From assembly GCA_016935075.1 (NCBI GenBank), contig JAFGRP010000091.1:1-37353 (forward strand): a DNA stretch of 37,353 nucleotides. The letters are read 5' to 3'. The notes under the pieces were generated by a model that was not told where the DNA came from, did not search any database, and saw nothing but the letters and a program-made list of their open reading frames with translations. The position numbers and the translations under genes are program-made. Positions 22,817 through 31,577 of the stretch are shown piece after piece (the stretch's first letter is position 1; every line of letters starts with the position of its first letter). Origin of the DNA: Deltaproteobacteria bacterium (GTDB lineage: Bacteria; Desulfobacterota; Syntrophia; Syntrophales; UBA5619).

Positions 22817-24205
22817 TTAGAACCGATGTACGGGAATACCCAGCTCAATGGCCTCGGCCTTCACTTCACGATAAATTGCATGCCACTCCTCTTTGGGCGT
22901 CAGCGTTTTGATGTCGTAGCACTCCTGGAAAGGATAGCCCTTGGGCGGGTTAGGCAATCTTTCTTCATACTTTGGAATAACCTTTTTGGCGATCTCGTTC
23001 GCCTCTGCGCGAGTCATTCCGGCGCAGGCCTTGATGACCTCAGCCGACCACTTGCATTCCAGCGGGCTGAGGTGGTTTTGATACTTGCCGGCCGCTGAAC
23101 GCGGTCCCAGCCCGATGCTCACTCCAGAAACGGACAGGGTCATCGCTGTGACCATCGATTCGTACAGCAACATCTTCGTGCCCGGCCCGGCGGTGACATT
23201 CAGGGATGTGTTTTTGAGCACCGGTGAATTGCGGCTCAACGCCTGCAGGAACGTGCTGAGGACCCACTGGGCGTGTCTACCGGTGTTGCCCATATAACGC
23301 AGGTCATACGGAGAGCAACCGCCGTATGTAGCCTGATGGACAAAATAATGAAGCAGGGAGTAGGCAATGGCAACCAGAACGACACCTTCCGGACCACCTG
23401 CGTACCCGCCAATCATAGGCAGTCCGCTCGAGTAGACCGGGGCCCCGCAGTTGACCGCATGCACCACTTTGTGCAGGCAGTGGTAACTGGTTTTCAATTC
23501 GGAGGGTCCCAGTACGATAACAATATCCTTTTTTGAGGATAACCCACCAGGAACACCAAATCCGCCAAGTTGGCCGAAAGCAGTAACACTACTGATTACA
23601 CCCGTCACCGGCATGCCCGGACGGCCCGCACGCCATAGCGCTTCGTTCGTCAGCCGGGCGTTTAGGTAGCCGACCAATGTTTCATATGGGGTTTGCGATC
23701 GAACCTCATGACCGAAGACGGTTTCAAGGGAACCTCCCTGTAGGACGTCGATCTCGCGGTTCTCCACGATTCCTTGCATAACAACCACCCACAGGTCTTC
23801 GGAAACGGTGATGCCCAGCGGGGATTTAAACAACGGCTTCCGCGGATCCTCCGGTTTTCGCGGGTACATGATCACGCGGTCGCGCCCCTCACCCAGCACC
23901 AGTTCCGGGGGTATTTTATGCAGGATATCCCAGAGCTCCTGGGCGCTCATCAGGATACGACGCTCGGTATCAATGCAGAGCATGCCCAACTCGAGCGCCA
24001 AATCGAAGCCGGCCTTGAAGAAACGATCGGCCAGGGCATCATCTGTATTGACGGGCTCCTGCGGGTTGCAGGTACGCAGCAGATTATGCGCTTTGAGCTG
24101 TTTAGCAATAGCGCTGGGAATAACCTTGGAATCCCAGTCCTTTACGGCACAGACTGGCCCATTGTGCGCCCGGTCCAATACTTCCAACACGCTTGTTACT
24201 GACAT
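22817..24205 (-). CDS. MtmB-family methyltransferase lacking pyrrolysine
   Basis: 462 residues from ATG at 24205; AAGGAG lies eight bases before it but only two before the track start. It aligns end to end with monomethylamine methyltransferase MtmB (458 residues) as I recall that family: VLEVLDRAHNGPVC near the start, KAGFDLALELGMLCIDTERRI, PISED-like GITVSEDLWV, AGRPGMPVTG, PMIGGYAGG and the ending FQECYDIKTLTPKEEW. At the pyrrolysine site (residue 202 in MtmB, AGRPGMGV-Pyl-G) this protein has Thr201, encoded normally with no amber codon. The acidic residues near Pyl in MtmB (Glu229, Glu259) seem replaced by Ile and Ser in my alignment. The substrate is therefore probably not monomethylamine; compare the pyrrolysine-free MttB homologue MtgB, which acts on glycine betaine. 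Confidence 0.88.
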   Translation of the reverse strand: MSVTSVLEVLDRAHNGPVCAVKDWDSKVIPSAIAKQLKAHNLLRTCNPQEPVNTDDALADRFFKAGFDLALELGMLCIDTERRILMSAQELWDILHKIPPELVLGEGRDRVIMYPRKPEDPRKPLFKSPLGITVSEDLWVVVMQGIVENREIDVLQGGSLETVFGHEVRSQTPYETLVGYLNARLTNEALWRAGRPGMPVTGVISSVTAFGQLGGFGVPGGLSSKKDIVIVLGPSELKTSYHCLHKVVHAVNCGAPVYSSGLPMIGGYAGGPEGVVLVAIAYSLLHYFVHQATYGGCSPYDLRYMGNTGRHAQWVLSTFLQALSRNSPVLKNTSLNVTAGPGTKMLLYESMVTAMTLSVSGVSIGLGPRSAAGKYQNHLSPLECKWSAEVIKACAGMTRAEANEIAKKVIPKYEERLPNPPKGYPFQECYDIKTLTPKEEWHAIYREVKAEAIELGIPVHRF

Positions 24206-24310
24206 AAACATTACTCCTTTCTTAATGGTGTTTTATTTTCCTCACCTTTTTTCCGTTAAACTGTTTATAAAACCGTCTTTTCGTATGCCCTTGGTTTGCA
24301 GTAAGAAATT

Positions 24311-25816
24311 CTACGCATCCTCTGCAGGAATACGACGTAAACGACTGATTTTGGGAGAGAGCGCCAGCAGGAAGACGACCAGGGCGATCATTAAATTGAT
24401 CAGGCATATCGGTCTTGTCAGAAAGATCATTCCGCTGCCTCCCGACATCAGCAGAGATTGACGCAGCGAATTATCGATGAGGGGTCCAAGAACCATGGCA
24501 AGGGCCAGCGGTGCGCCGTCATACTTGAATTTTTTTAAAAGATAACCAAAGATACCGAAAATGAACATCAGCTCTGTTTCACCGATGTTGTTGTTGAGGC
24601 TGTAGGATCCGATGATGCAAAAAACAAGAATGAGCGGAAACAGGATCGGGTAAGGAATTTTGAGGATTTTAACCCAAAGGCCGATCAGCGGAAGGTTAAG
24701 CACAAGAAGCATCACGTTTCCGATGTACATGCTGGAAACCGTACCCCAGAAGATATCGGGATGCTTCGCAATCAACTGCGGTCCGGGCGCCACACCATAA
24801 ATCATCAGCGCCCCAAGCATGATGGCCATAACCACATTTGAAGGAATGCCAAGGGTCAGAAGGGGAATAAAGGCCCCTGCCACAGCGGAATTGTTGGACG
24901 CCTCGGGCCCGGCAACCCCCTCGATCGCTCCCTTTCCGAACTCCTCGGGATGTTTGGAGATCCTCTTTTCAATCCCGTAACTTACGAATGAAGCGATGAT
25001 CGCACCCCCTCCAGGCAGAATCCCGAGGAAAAACCCTGTGACGGAACCTCGAACGATCGGCCAGGCCGATCTTTTCCATTCCATGATATTGGGCAGAAGT
25101 CCTTTGATTTTGGTCTTAAAAACCTCCTGATCCGTCAAACTTTTTTCGATATTCAAGAAAACCTCTGAAACCCCGAAAAGACCCATAACCACCGGGACAA
25201 GTCCCACCCCATCAATCAGGAAATCGATCCCCAAGGTATATCTGGGCTGTGCGGTGATCAGATCCATCCCGACGTTTCCGATAACGATACCGAGGCTTGC
25301 CATGATGAGCGATTTCAACATGGAGCCACTCGATAGAAACGTCAGGATAATGAGGCCCAGAATCATCAACGTAAAGTATTCCGGCGGACCAAACCGGAGT
25401 GCAATAGAAGCCAGGGGAGGGGCCACGAAGGCGAGGCCGACCACGCCCAGGGTCCCCGCAATAAAGGACGCGAAGGCAGAAATCCCCAGGGCGGCGCCCG
25501 CTCTGCCGTTCCTCGCCATCTGGTATCCGTCGAGACAGGTAACGACCGAGGCCACCTCTCCGGGGATATTGACCAGGATGGACGTCGTTGACCCTCCATA
25601 CATGACGCCGTAATATATCCCGGCAAGCATGATGATCGACGCGACAGGCGGCACATGAAAGGTTGCCGGCAGAAGAAGGGAAATTGCAGCCACGGGCCCA
25701 ATCCCCGGGAGAACCCCCACAAGGGTTCCAATGAGAACACCCAGAAAACAGAAGAGGAGATTCATCGGCTCAACGGCAATACCCAAACCATATATGATGT
25801 GCTGCAATATATCCAT
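24311..25816 (-). CDS. tctA: TctA-family large membrane subunit, tripartite tricarboxylate transporter
   Basis: 501 residues, about twelve membrane helices. Standard TctA motifs: GTLVGVLPGIGPVAAISLLLPATF, YYGVMYGGSTTSILVNIPGE, VTCLDGYQMARNGRAGAALGISAFASFIAG, and in the second half GSVTGFFLGILPGGGAIIASFVSYGIEKR and GVAGPEASNNSAVAGAFIPLLTLGIPSN. Works with TctB (14 bases upstream) and the binding protein TctC to import carboxylates by an ion gradient. It precedes the MtmB-like gene, so it may supply the cluster's substrate. SD AAGGGG about ten bases upstream. Confidence 0.94.
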   Translation of the reverse strand: MDILQHIIYGLGIAVEPMNLLFCFLGVLIGTLVGVLPGIGPVAAISLLLPATFHVPPVASIIMLAGIYYGVMYGGSTTSILVNIPGEVASVVTCLDGYQMARNGRAGAALGISAFASFIAGTLGVVGLAFVAPPLASIALRFGPPEYFTLMILGLIILTFLSSGSMLKSLIMASLGIVIGNVGMDLITAQPRYTLGIDFLIDGVGLVPVVMGLFGVSEVFLNIEKSLTDQEVFKTKIKGLLPNIMEWKRSAWPIVRGSVTGFFLGILPGGGAIIASFVSYGIEKRISKHPEEFGKGAIEGVAGPEASNNSAVAGAFIPLLTLGIPSNVVMAIMLGALMIYGVAPGPQLIAKHPDIFWGTVSSMYIGNVMLLVLNLPLIGLWVKILKIPYPILFPLILVFCIIGSYSLNNNIGETELMFIFGIFGYLLKKFKYDGAPLALAMVLGPLIDNSLRQSLLMSGGSGMIFLTRPICLINLMIALVVFLLALSPKISRLRRIPAEDA

Positions 25817-25830
25817 AAATGGCTGACCCC

Positions 25831-26295
25831 TTAAATAATGCCTTCAAAGATGCCTTTGGGAAGCTGGGTTCTGAGCAATAATGCAAAAATCATATAAGAA
25901 ACGATCGTAACAACGACAGACATCACAAGAATGATTCTCAGGTTATAAGAAGATTTCAGTCGAAAGAGAACAAAAAGGAGGATAAACGTACTGAGGACAA
26001 AACCAACAGGTTTAAATGCCAGAATATAGACAAGGAGGAGGAGGATCGTGAAAGCAACGTGTTTTATATCAAAACCTACCCACAGATCCCGAAGTCCGCT
26101 CACGTTGTCATGATCTTTCCCCGATGAAATAAACAGGACTGCAGAAAGCAGGGATATGATAATGCCGGGGAAGAAAGTGATGAAACCCGCCCCGGGCTGA
26201 CTCAGAGACCCGATCCCGTATTTCAGTGAACTCAGGGTGATCGCAATCCCGACGATAAACCAGAAAAGGCTCGAATATTGGTCGATGGTTTTCAT
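25831..26295 (-). CDS. tctB: TctB-family small membrane subunit
   Basis: 154 residues with four membrane helices (WFIVGIAITLSSLKYGIG, GFITFFPGIIISLLSAVLF, VAFTILLLLVYILAFKPVGFVLSTFILLFVLF, and IILVMSVVVTIVSYMIFALLL), the normal TctB topology. TctB is poorly conserved in sequence, so the call relies on length, topology and position between TctC and TctA. No clear SD directly before ATG (GGGGGAG lies 15 bases away), and a hairpin lies upstream; low expression relative to TctC is expected. Confidence 0.88.
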   Translation of the reverse strand: MKTIDQYSSLFWFIVGIAITLSSLKYGIGSLSQPGAGFITFFPGIIISLLSAVLFISSGKDHDNVSGLRDLWVGFDIKHVAFTILLLLVYILAFKPVGFVLSTFILLFVLFRLKSSYNLRIILVMSVVVTIVSYMIFALLLRTQLPKGIFEGII

Positions 26296-26329
26296 GTGAA
26301 TACCGACATACTCCCCCGATGATAAAACT

Positions 26330-26369
26330 CTTCGAGTAGTCCCGAGGTTTGCCTCAGGACTACTCGAAG
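26330..26369 (-). terminator. hairpin between tctC and tctB, partial terminator
   Basis: CTTCGAGTAGTCC pairs perfectly with GGACTACTCGAAG over 13 bp, and inside it GAGG pairs with CCTC around TTTG. On the minus strand it is followed by AGTTTTATC, a short U-run. It lies 31 bases after the tctC stop. Partial termination here would make more binding protein than membrane subunits, a usual need of solute-binding-protein transporters. Confidence 0.65.
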
Positions 26370-26400
26370 ATAACTTACTCCTGACCCGACCGATCTTTTC

Positions 26401-27378
26401 TCACTTCTTGAAGATCCCAATGCCAAGATTCATAAAAACCTTTTTGTTTGCCGCATAATCTTCTTTGATGAGCCTGATCACCTCATCGCTGTTCTTGATG
26501 AACAGGGGATATCCCATTTTCTTCAGAAGCGCCTTGAATTCATCTGTTTCAGCAGCCTGGCTTAATGCCCGGCCGAGCACGTTCAAAACGTCCTTGGGGG
26601 TGCCGGCAGGGGCATAGAGAACCGTAATCGCCCTCACCGCAAAATCGTACCCCTTCTCTATAAGCGTGGGAACGTTCGGATATTCGGGATTCCGCACCTC
26701 ATCCTCGACGACGAGGAGTCGCATCTGGCCCGAATCCACATACGGTTTCCATTGCTGGGTCTGGGAAACCACCTCCACATGCCCGCCCAAAACGGAGGTG
26801 ACGGTTTCCGCAACGTTCGTGAATGGAACGTGTATCCATTTGATATTCTCCTGCATGGCGATGAATTCCATGGCCACGTGTCCTCCGGTGCCGACGCCTG
26901 TTGTGCTGTACCGGATCTTGCCCGGATTTTTCTTGGCATAGGCAACCAGGTCCTCGAAAGTCTTCCAGGGGGAATCGCTCTTCACAGCGATGCCAAAGTT
27001 TGAGCGGGTATAGGCCATAACAGGAACCAGATCCTTAAACGGGTCCTCTGCATTGTAGGGAACGGCCCGAAGCAGAGGGATGCGGCTCAAGGCGGCGGTA
27101 CTGCTGTTGGCAATGGTATAGCCATCCGGCTTTTCATTCTTCAGTTTTCCGAGAACCAATGTCCCTCCCGCTCCGGGAAAGTTTGTACAAACAATCGGCT
27201 GATTCAATATCTTGGCGGCAAGATTCGCCTGAGCCCTCTGGTGTATATCGGTCCCGCCTCCAGCCCCCCATCCTATCCAGAGGTTGATGGGCCTGGAGGG
27301 AAAAGTCTGACCCATCGCACTGCCCCCAACAAACATCAGAAGAACCGCCATCATAACGACCCAATATCTCCTCTTCAT
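26401..27378 (-). CDS. tctC: TctC-family periplasmic solute-binding protein
   Basis: 325 residues from ATG at 27378, which has GGAG upstream and starts a classical signal peptide (MKRRYWVVMMAVLLMFVGGSAMGQ, cleavage near AMGQ); the track start 16 codons upstream is not supported. Bug/TctC motifs follow: FPSRPINLWIGWGAGGGTD, NFPGAGGTLVLGKLKNEKPDGYTI, GIAVKSDSPWKTFEDLVAYAKKNPGKIRYSTTGVGTGGHVAMEF, IKWIHVPF and VPTLIEKGYDF. It captures a small carboxylate or related ligand and passes it to TctAB. The family's ligands range from citrate to aromatic acids and amino acids, so the sequence does not give the substrate. Confidence 0.94.
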   Translation of the reverse strand: MKRRYWVVMMAVLLMFVGGSAMGQTFPSRPINLWIGWGAGGGTDIHQRAQANLAAKILNQPIVCTNFPGAGGTLVLGKLKNEKPDGYTIANSSTAALSRIPLLRAVPYNAEDPFKDLVPVMAYTRSNFGIAVKSDSPWKTFEDLVAYAKKNPGKIRYSTTGVGTGGHVAMEFIAMQENIKWIHVPFTNVAETVTSVLGGHVEVVSQTQQWKPYVDSGQMRLLVVEDEVRNPEYPNVPTLIEKGYDFAVRAITVLYAPAGTPKDVLNVLGRALSQAAETDEFKALLKKMGYPLFIKNSDEVIRLIKEDYAANKKVFMNLGIGIFKK

Positions 27379-27472
27379 AACCAATCTCCTTTCTCGGCTA
27401 TCTCTGCTTATGAAACAGCCTTTCAAGATGTTGCCCCATTGTTTACCCTCCCCATAAAAGGCTTCCGATGCA

Positions 27473-29605
27473 TCACGACTTGACGGTGATCAATGCATCG
27501 AGAGCACTTCCACCCCTGCCTTCCTCGAACACCACGAAAGGATTAATATCGACCTCGGAAAGGATATCCCGGTGCTCCACGGCAAATGTTGAAAGGTTCA
27601 AAAGGTTCCGAACGATTGCCCCCACATCCGCTTTTTTGGCTCCCCTGATGCCTTCAAAAAGCTTTGCCGCCTTGATATTCATAACCATTGAAAGGGCCTC
27701 TCTCTCCACAATCGGAGGGATCCTTAACGAGAAATCCCCCAGCAACTCCACGAAAATCCCGCCCAATCCGAACATGAGCACCGGTCCTATCTGAGGATCA
27801 TTCTTCACTCCCAGAATCGTTTCAATGCCCTTGGGCGCCATCTTCTGAACCAGGATGCCCTGAATCTCCGCATTCGGTTTAAAGATGGTCGCATTCTCCA
27901 ATATCTCGTCGTAAGCCCGCATCACCTCCTCTTTCGAACCGATGTTTATGCGAATGGCCTGAGCTTCTGTTTTATGCGGAATATCGGGAGATACGACCTT
28001 AAGAACAACGGGGTAGCCCAGCTTCTCCGATGCTTCAATCGACTTGTCCCGAGAACCGGCCAGTATTTCTTCGATACAGTCCACGCCGCAGGAAGACAGG
28101 ATCTTTTTTGAATCATATTCTGAAAGAACACCGTCCTTCGCATTCCATTCCTTCCCGGAATAGGCCTTGCTCGACACACGCTCAGCCGTCCCCGTGTTCC
28201 TGTTCCTGAGAAATTCAGAGTACCGGGTTGCGTGACCCAGAGCCAAAACGCTTTTTTGCAGTCCCTGGAGCACGGGGATATCCGTATCCCGGAACATTTG
28301 GCAAATTTTCGGATGGAAGGTATTCGATGTATAGGTCATGATCACAAAAGATTTGTCCGATCCCTTCTGCCACACCTCCTTTGCGCAGTTCGCCATTCCC
28401 TCATACAACCGGTTATCATACTCGGTCGTCCCGCAGGAAGAATTCAGGCCGACGGCCACCAGGTCGACATTGGAATCGCGGGAGAGATGTTCGATGCCCC
28501 CCTTGAAAATGCCCAAATCTCCGGCCGCGGATCCCGTGCAATCCAGTGGATTGGATGGCGTTCCGAAGGATGGGAGGATCTGTCGAAGATTTCGCACTGT
28601 TTCCGGGCTGAGATCGGCCAGTTGAAGCCTGTTTTCCTCGGCGAGATCCGAAATCAGACCGCTGGCTCCGCCCGAAATGGTCACCACACCCACCCGGCTG
28701 CCGACATTCCTCTTTATCTTTTCGAGGGCAATCGTCGTCTCGATCAGTTCGTCCAGGTCCCTGACACGGATAACCCCCTTTTGCCTGAACAAGGCTTCGA
28801 AAATCTCATCCGGGCCGGCCAGGGATCCGGTGTGAGCCAGCGCCGCCTTTTGGGCCTTCTGGGATCTGCCCACCTTGACCACCACAATGGGTTTTTCTTT
28901 TTCCCGGGCATGTTCGGCTGCGCGGATGAATGACTCGACATCCCTTAATCCTTCAACAAAGGTCGCGATCACCCGCGTATGTTCATCGTCGATCATGTAT
29001 TCAATGTAATCGCTCCCGGAAACAACCGTTTCGTTGCCGCTCGAAATGAGAAAACTCAATCCGACGCTCCGGTGGGAGAACGGATCGGTGATCGAATGCG
29101 TGATGGCCCCGCTCTGCATGACCAGACCGATGCGTCCGGGGATCAGCGGTTCATAAAGCGGTCCGGAAAAGGCGGCAACCCGCCCATGAAAATTGACGAA
29201 ACCGTAACAGTTCGGCCCGCAGACCGCCATGTTAGCTTCCCCGGCGATGCTTCGAATATCGTTTTCGAGAGCTTTCCCGGGCTCTCCTGTTTCACCGAAT
29301 CCGCTGGAGGGAATCACGGCCGCCCTTGCCCCCGTATCCGCCGCCTCCTTCAAAACCTTGAGGACATGGGGTCTGGCCAGCGCGATCATCACCATATCGA
29401 CGGTCTCGCCGATCGCCGTCACGCTGGGGTAACATCTCATCCTCTTGATTTCCTCGTATTTCGGGTTGACGGGATAGATCTTGCCGGCAAAGTTGAGCTT
29501 CGTCAGATTGTCGATAACCCGGCCACCCAGGCTTCTGCCCTGGGAAACGCCGACCACCGCGATCGATTTCGGAGCAAGCAGCGGTTTTAAATCCTTCTTC
29601 TCCAT
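27473..29605 (-). CDS. ADP-forming acyl-CoA synthetase, fused alpha-beta (ACD)
   Basis: 710 residues from ATG at 29605, chosen because GGGGGGA lies just upstream. N-terminal CoA-binding domain (LLAPKSIAVVGVSQGRSLGGRVIDNL, GPNCYGFVN), then the ligase domains with the phosphohistidine motif ALAHTGSLAGPDEIFEALF, FGTPSNPLDCTGS, and a C-terminal ATP-grasp part: EKLGYPVVLKVVSPDIPHKTEA, GVKNDPQIGPVLMFGLGGIFVELLGDFSLRIPP, DINPFVVFEEGRG. It makes ATP from an acyl-CoA with release of the acid, so it would be the substrate-level phosphorylation step at the end of an oxidation route, or a reversible activation step. Enoyl-CoA hydratase lies directly upstream (21 bases). Confidence 0.92.
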   Translation of the reverse strand: MEKKDLKPLLAPKSIAVVGVSQGRSLGGRVIDNLTKLNFAGKIYPVNPKYEEIKRMRCYPSVTAIGETVDMVMIALARPHVLKVLKEAADTGARAAVIPSSGFGETGEPGKALENDIRSIAGEANMAVCGPNCYGFVNFHGRVAAFSGPLYEPLIPGRIGLVMQSGAITHSITDPFSHRSVGLSFLISSGNETVVSGSDYIEYMIDDEHTRVIATFVEGLRDVESFIRAAEHAREKEKPIVVVKVGRSQKAQKAALAHTGSLAGPDEIFEALFRQKGVIRVRDLDELIETTIALEKIKRNVGSRVGVVTISGGASGLISDLAEENRLQLADLSPETVRNLRQILPSFGTPSNPLDCTGSAAGDLGIFKGGIEHLSRDSNVDLVAVGLNSSCGTTEYDNRLYEGMANCAKEVWQKGSDKSFVIMTYTSNTFHPKICQMFRDTDIPVLQGLQKSVLALGHATRYSEFLRNRNTGTAERVSSKAYSGKEWNAKDGVLSEYDSKKILSSCGVDCIEEILAGSRDKSIEASEKLGYPVVLKVVSPDIPHKTEAQAIRINIGSKEEVMRAYDEILENATIFKPNAEIQGILVQKMAPKGIETILGVKNDPQIGPVLMFGLGGIFVELLGDFSLRIPPIVEREALSMVMNIKAAKLFEGIRGAKKADVGAIVRNLLNLSTFAVEHRDILSEVDINPFVVFEEGRGGSALDALITVKS

Positions 29606-29626
29606 GACTTCCCCCCACATCCGGTA

Positions 29627-30436
29627 TTAGATATCGAAAGGCTTGTCCCGGGCTTCGAGAAACGCTTTCATTCCCTGCGTTCGGATGATTTCATAAAGCG
29701 CAAGCTTTTCCGGAAGATTGGCATTCAACATGAAGGTATCCGTGTCCCGATGCGCGTCCAGGGCGCTTTTGAATCCCATGATCTCATACGTTCTCTTGAT
29801 GCTCCGCTTCGTCACTTTCTGTGTCAGAGGATGGATCAGAGAGCATTTCTTTGCCGTTCTCCATGTTTCATGTTCGAGTTGATCGGCAGGCACGACTTTG
29901 CTGACCATCCCGAGACGCTCGGCTTCGACCGCATCGATGGTTTCTCCCGTATAGTACATTTCGTGAAGCCGTTTCGCATTGTTCACAACCCACGGCAGAA
30001 TGAGCAGGGGTGAGAGGCTCATATGCCTCATTTCGGGTTCCCCAAAACGCGCTTTTTCCGAGGCAATGGTGATGTCGCATATCATCGCGATGTTGGAGCC
30101 GGCTGCAATGGCATGGCCATTCACGGATGCAATCACCGGTTTGCTCAGGTCCCAAATTCTGAGGAACGTCAAGTAGTTTTTTTTCAGAATGCCGTACCAA
30201 ACCTCGGCTCCTGGCGGTTTCTCTCCGGGAGTGCCCATGTCGATCCCGGCGGAAAAAGCCTTCCCCGCACCGGTCAGTATTGCGACCCTGATATCGTTGT
30301 CCTGTTCGATTTCATCAAAGAGATGGTTCAGTCCATCGATCATCGTAGGGGTAAGGGTGTTGAGCTTTTCCGGACGGTTGAATGTAATTTTCGCGATCCT
30401 ATCCTTCTTTCCGAACAATAATTCATTGCTTTGCAT
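29627..30436 (-). CDS. enoyl-CoA hydratase/isomerase family protein
   Basis: 269 residues from ATG at 30436 with GGAGG eight bases upstream; the track start is a GTG overlapping that SD. Crotonase motifs: AKITFNRPEKLNTLTPTM, RVAILTGAGKAFSAGIDMG (oxyanion-hole segment), KPVIASVNGHAIAAGSNIAMICDITIASEKARFGEPEM (second oxyanion-hole Gly) and AVEAERLGMVSKVVPADQL. The two catalytic Glu of standard hydratases are only partly recognisable: GEPEM carries Glu, while the first site near GHAIAAG is Ser-Asn. It could therefore be a hydratase, isomerase or another crotonase-fold enzyme. Acts on a CoA ester made in the same block. Confidence 0.88.
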   Translation of the reverse strand: MQSNELLFGKKDRIAKITFNRPEKLNTLTPTMIDGLNHLFDEIEQDNDIRVAILTGAGKAFSAGIDMGTPGEKPPGAEVWYGILKKNYLTFLRIWDLSKPVIASVNGHAIAAGSNIAMICDITIASEKARFGEPEMRHMSLSPLLILPWVVNNAKRLHEMYYTGETIDAVEAERLGMVSKVVPADQLEHETWRTAKKCSLIHPLTQKVTKRSIKRTYEIMGFKSALDAHRDTDTFMLNANLPEKLALYEIIRTQGMKAFLEARDKPFDI

Positions 30437-30533
30437 CTTAAAAACCTCCACTTCGTATTATATTGTCTCTCCGGGAATTATTCCCGGAAACCCCTTTCAA
30501 CGAAAAACAAGCTTTCATGAGGGATACGCGACA

Positions 30534-31517
30534 TTATCTCATCACCAAAGCCAGGACCGCCTTCTGCGCATGCAGCCGGTTCTCCCCCTGGTCGTATACG
30601 ACGGACATGGGCCCGTCGATCACCTCGTTGGCCACCTCTTGTCCGCGGTCAGCGGGAAGCGGGTGCATATAATTGGCAACCTTGTTCGCGATCTCGAAGT
30701 GCTTCGGTTTGATGCGCCAGTCTTCCCGGAACTGGGCGCGGTAGGCATTGTCATCCTTTTTGCTCATCTTCAGACTGCCCCAGCTTTTGGCATAGATGAC
30801 ATCCGCGCCGTTGCACGCCTTGTATATATCTTTGACCACAGACAACTTGCCTCCGGATTGTTTGTAAGCTTTTCGGGCAAATGACATATATGCCTCGTCA
30901 AGTTCATAGCCTTCGGGATGCGCGATGGTAAGATCCATGCCGAGAAGGCTCGCAGCCGCCAGCATGGACTGGGCCACGCCGGGGGATTTCACCCTCTCTG
31001 CATAAGCCCATGACATCACTATCTTCTTTCTCCGCCAATCGGCGCCCAGCTTTTCGATGATCGTCATCAGGTCCGCCATCGTCTGGCATGGATGCTCCTT
31101 GTCATCCAGACCGTTAATGATGGGAATGGTCGCATTGGCCGCCAGTGTAGCCACGATATCTCTCGCCATGCCATATTTCTCCAGGTCATAGACCCGGATC
31201 ATCAGTGCATCGAGATAACGACTCATGATCCTTGCCGTATCCTCCCACGTCTCTTTATGGGCAATCTGTGTCGTTTCCTCGGTATAGTATTGGGCGTGTC
31301 CTCCCAGCTGCGTCATCCCCGTTTCAAAGGATATCCGCGTTCGCGTGGAAGGCTTCGTAAACAACATCCCGAGACTCTTGCCCTCCAATACCTCGTGGCG
31401 CTGGCCTCGGGCGAGCATCCGCTTGAAATCGAAACCCGTCTCCAAGATCGTTTCCAGCTCTTCGCCCGTAAAATCCATCATGGATACAAAGTGTCTTCCC
31501 TTCATGTTCGTCTTCAT
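30534..31517 (-). CDS. YgeW-like (ornithine-carbamoyltransferase-superfamily) carbamoyltransferase
   Basis: 327 residues from ATG at 31517; the track start is a TTG. Carbamoyl-phosphate motifs are intact: FTKPSTRTRISFETGMTQLGG, HKETWEDTARIMSRYLDALMIRVY and HPCQTMADLMTI. The substrate-side motifs differ from OTCase: HPLPAD replaces HCLP and SWGSLKM replaces D..SMG. The segment MSWAYAE...SPGVAQSMLAAASLLGMDLTIAHPEGYELD followed by ASGG-like KQSGGKLSVV resembles E. coli YgeW, a carbamoyltransferase of the anaerobic purine/ureide cluster. It is thus unlikely to use ornithine; a ureido compound is more plausible, split phosphorolytically. The hydantoinase gene lies 60 bases upstream. Confidence 0.85.
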   Translation of the reverse strand: MKTNMKGRHFVSMMDFTGEELETILETGFDFKRMLARGQRHEVLEGKSLGMLFTKPSTRTRISFETGMTQLGGHAQYYTEETTQIAHKETWEDTARIMSRYLDALMIRVYDLEKYGMARDIVATLAANATIPIINGLDDKEHPCQTMADLMTIIEKLGADWRRKKIVMSWAYAERVKSPGVAQSMLAAASLLGMDLTIAHPEGYELDEAYMSFARKAYKQSGGKLSVVKDIYKACNGADVIYAKSWGSLKMSKKDDNAYRAQFREDWRIKPKHFEIANKVANYMHPLPADRGQEVANEVIDGPMSVVYDQGENRLHAQKAVLALVMR

Positions 31518-31577
31518 ATGATTCACCCTCAAAATAATTTTTTGTTTCGGCCCATTTGATGATTCTTACGGACCACT

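Noticed and set aside
22817-24205. In-frame amber (pyrrolysine) codon in the MtmB-like gene
   Set aside because: The frame is continuous and the Pyl position is a normal Thr codon.
22785-24310. Cobalamin riboswitch before the corrinoid genes
   Set aside because: No B12-box-like conserved core is visible in the short gaps.
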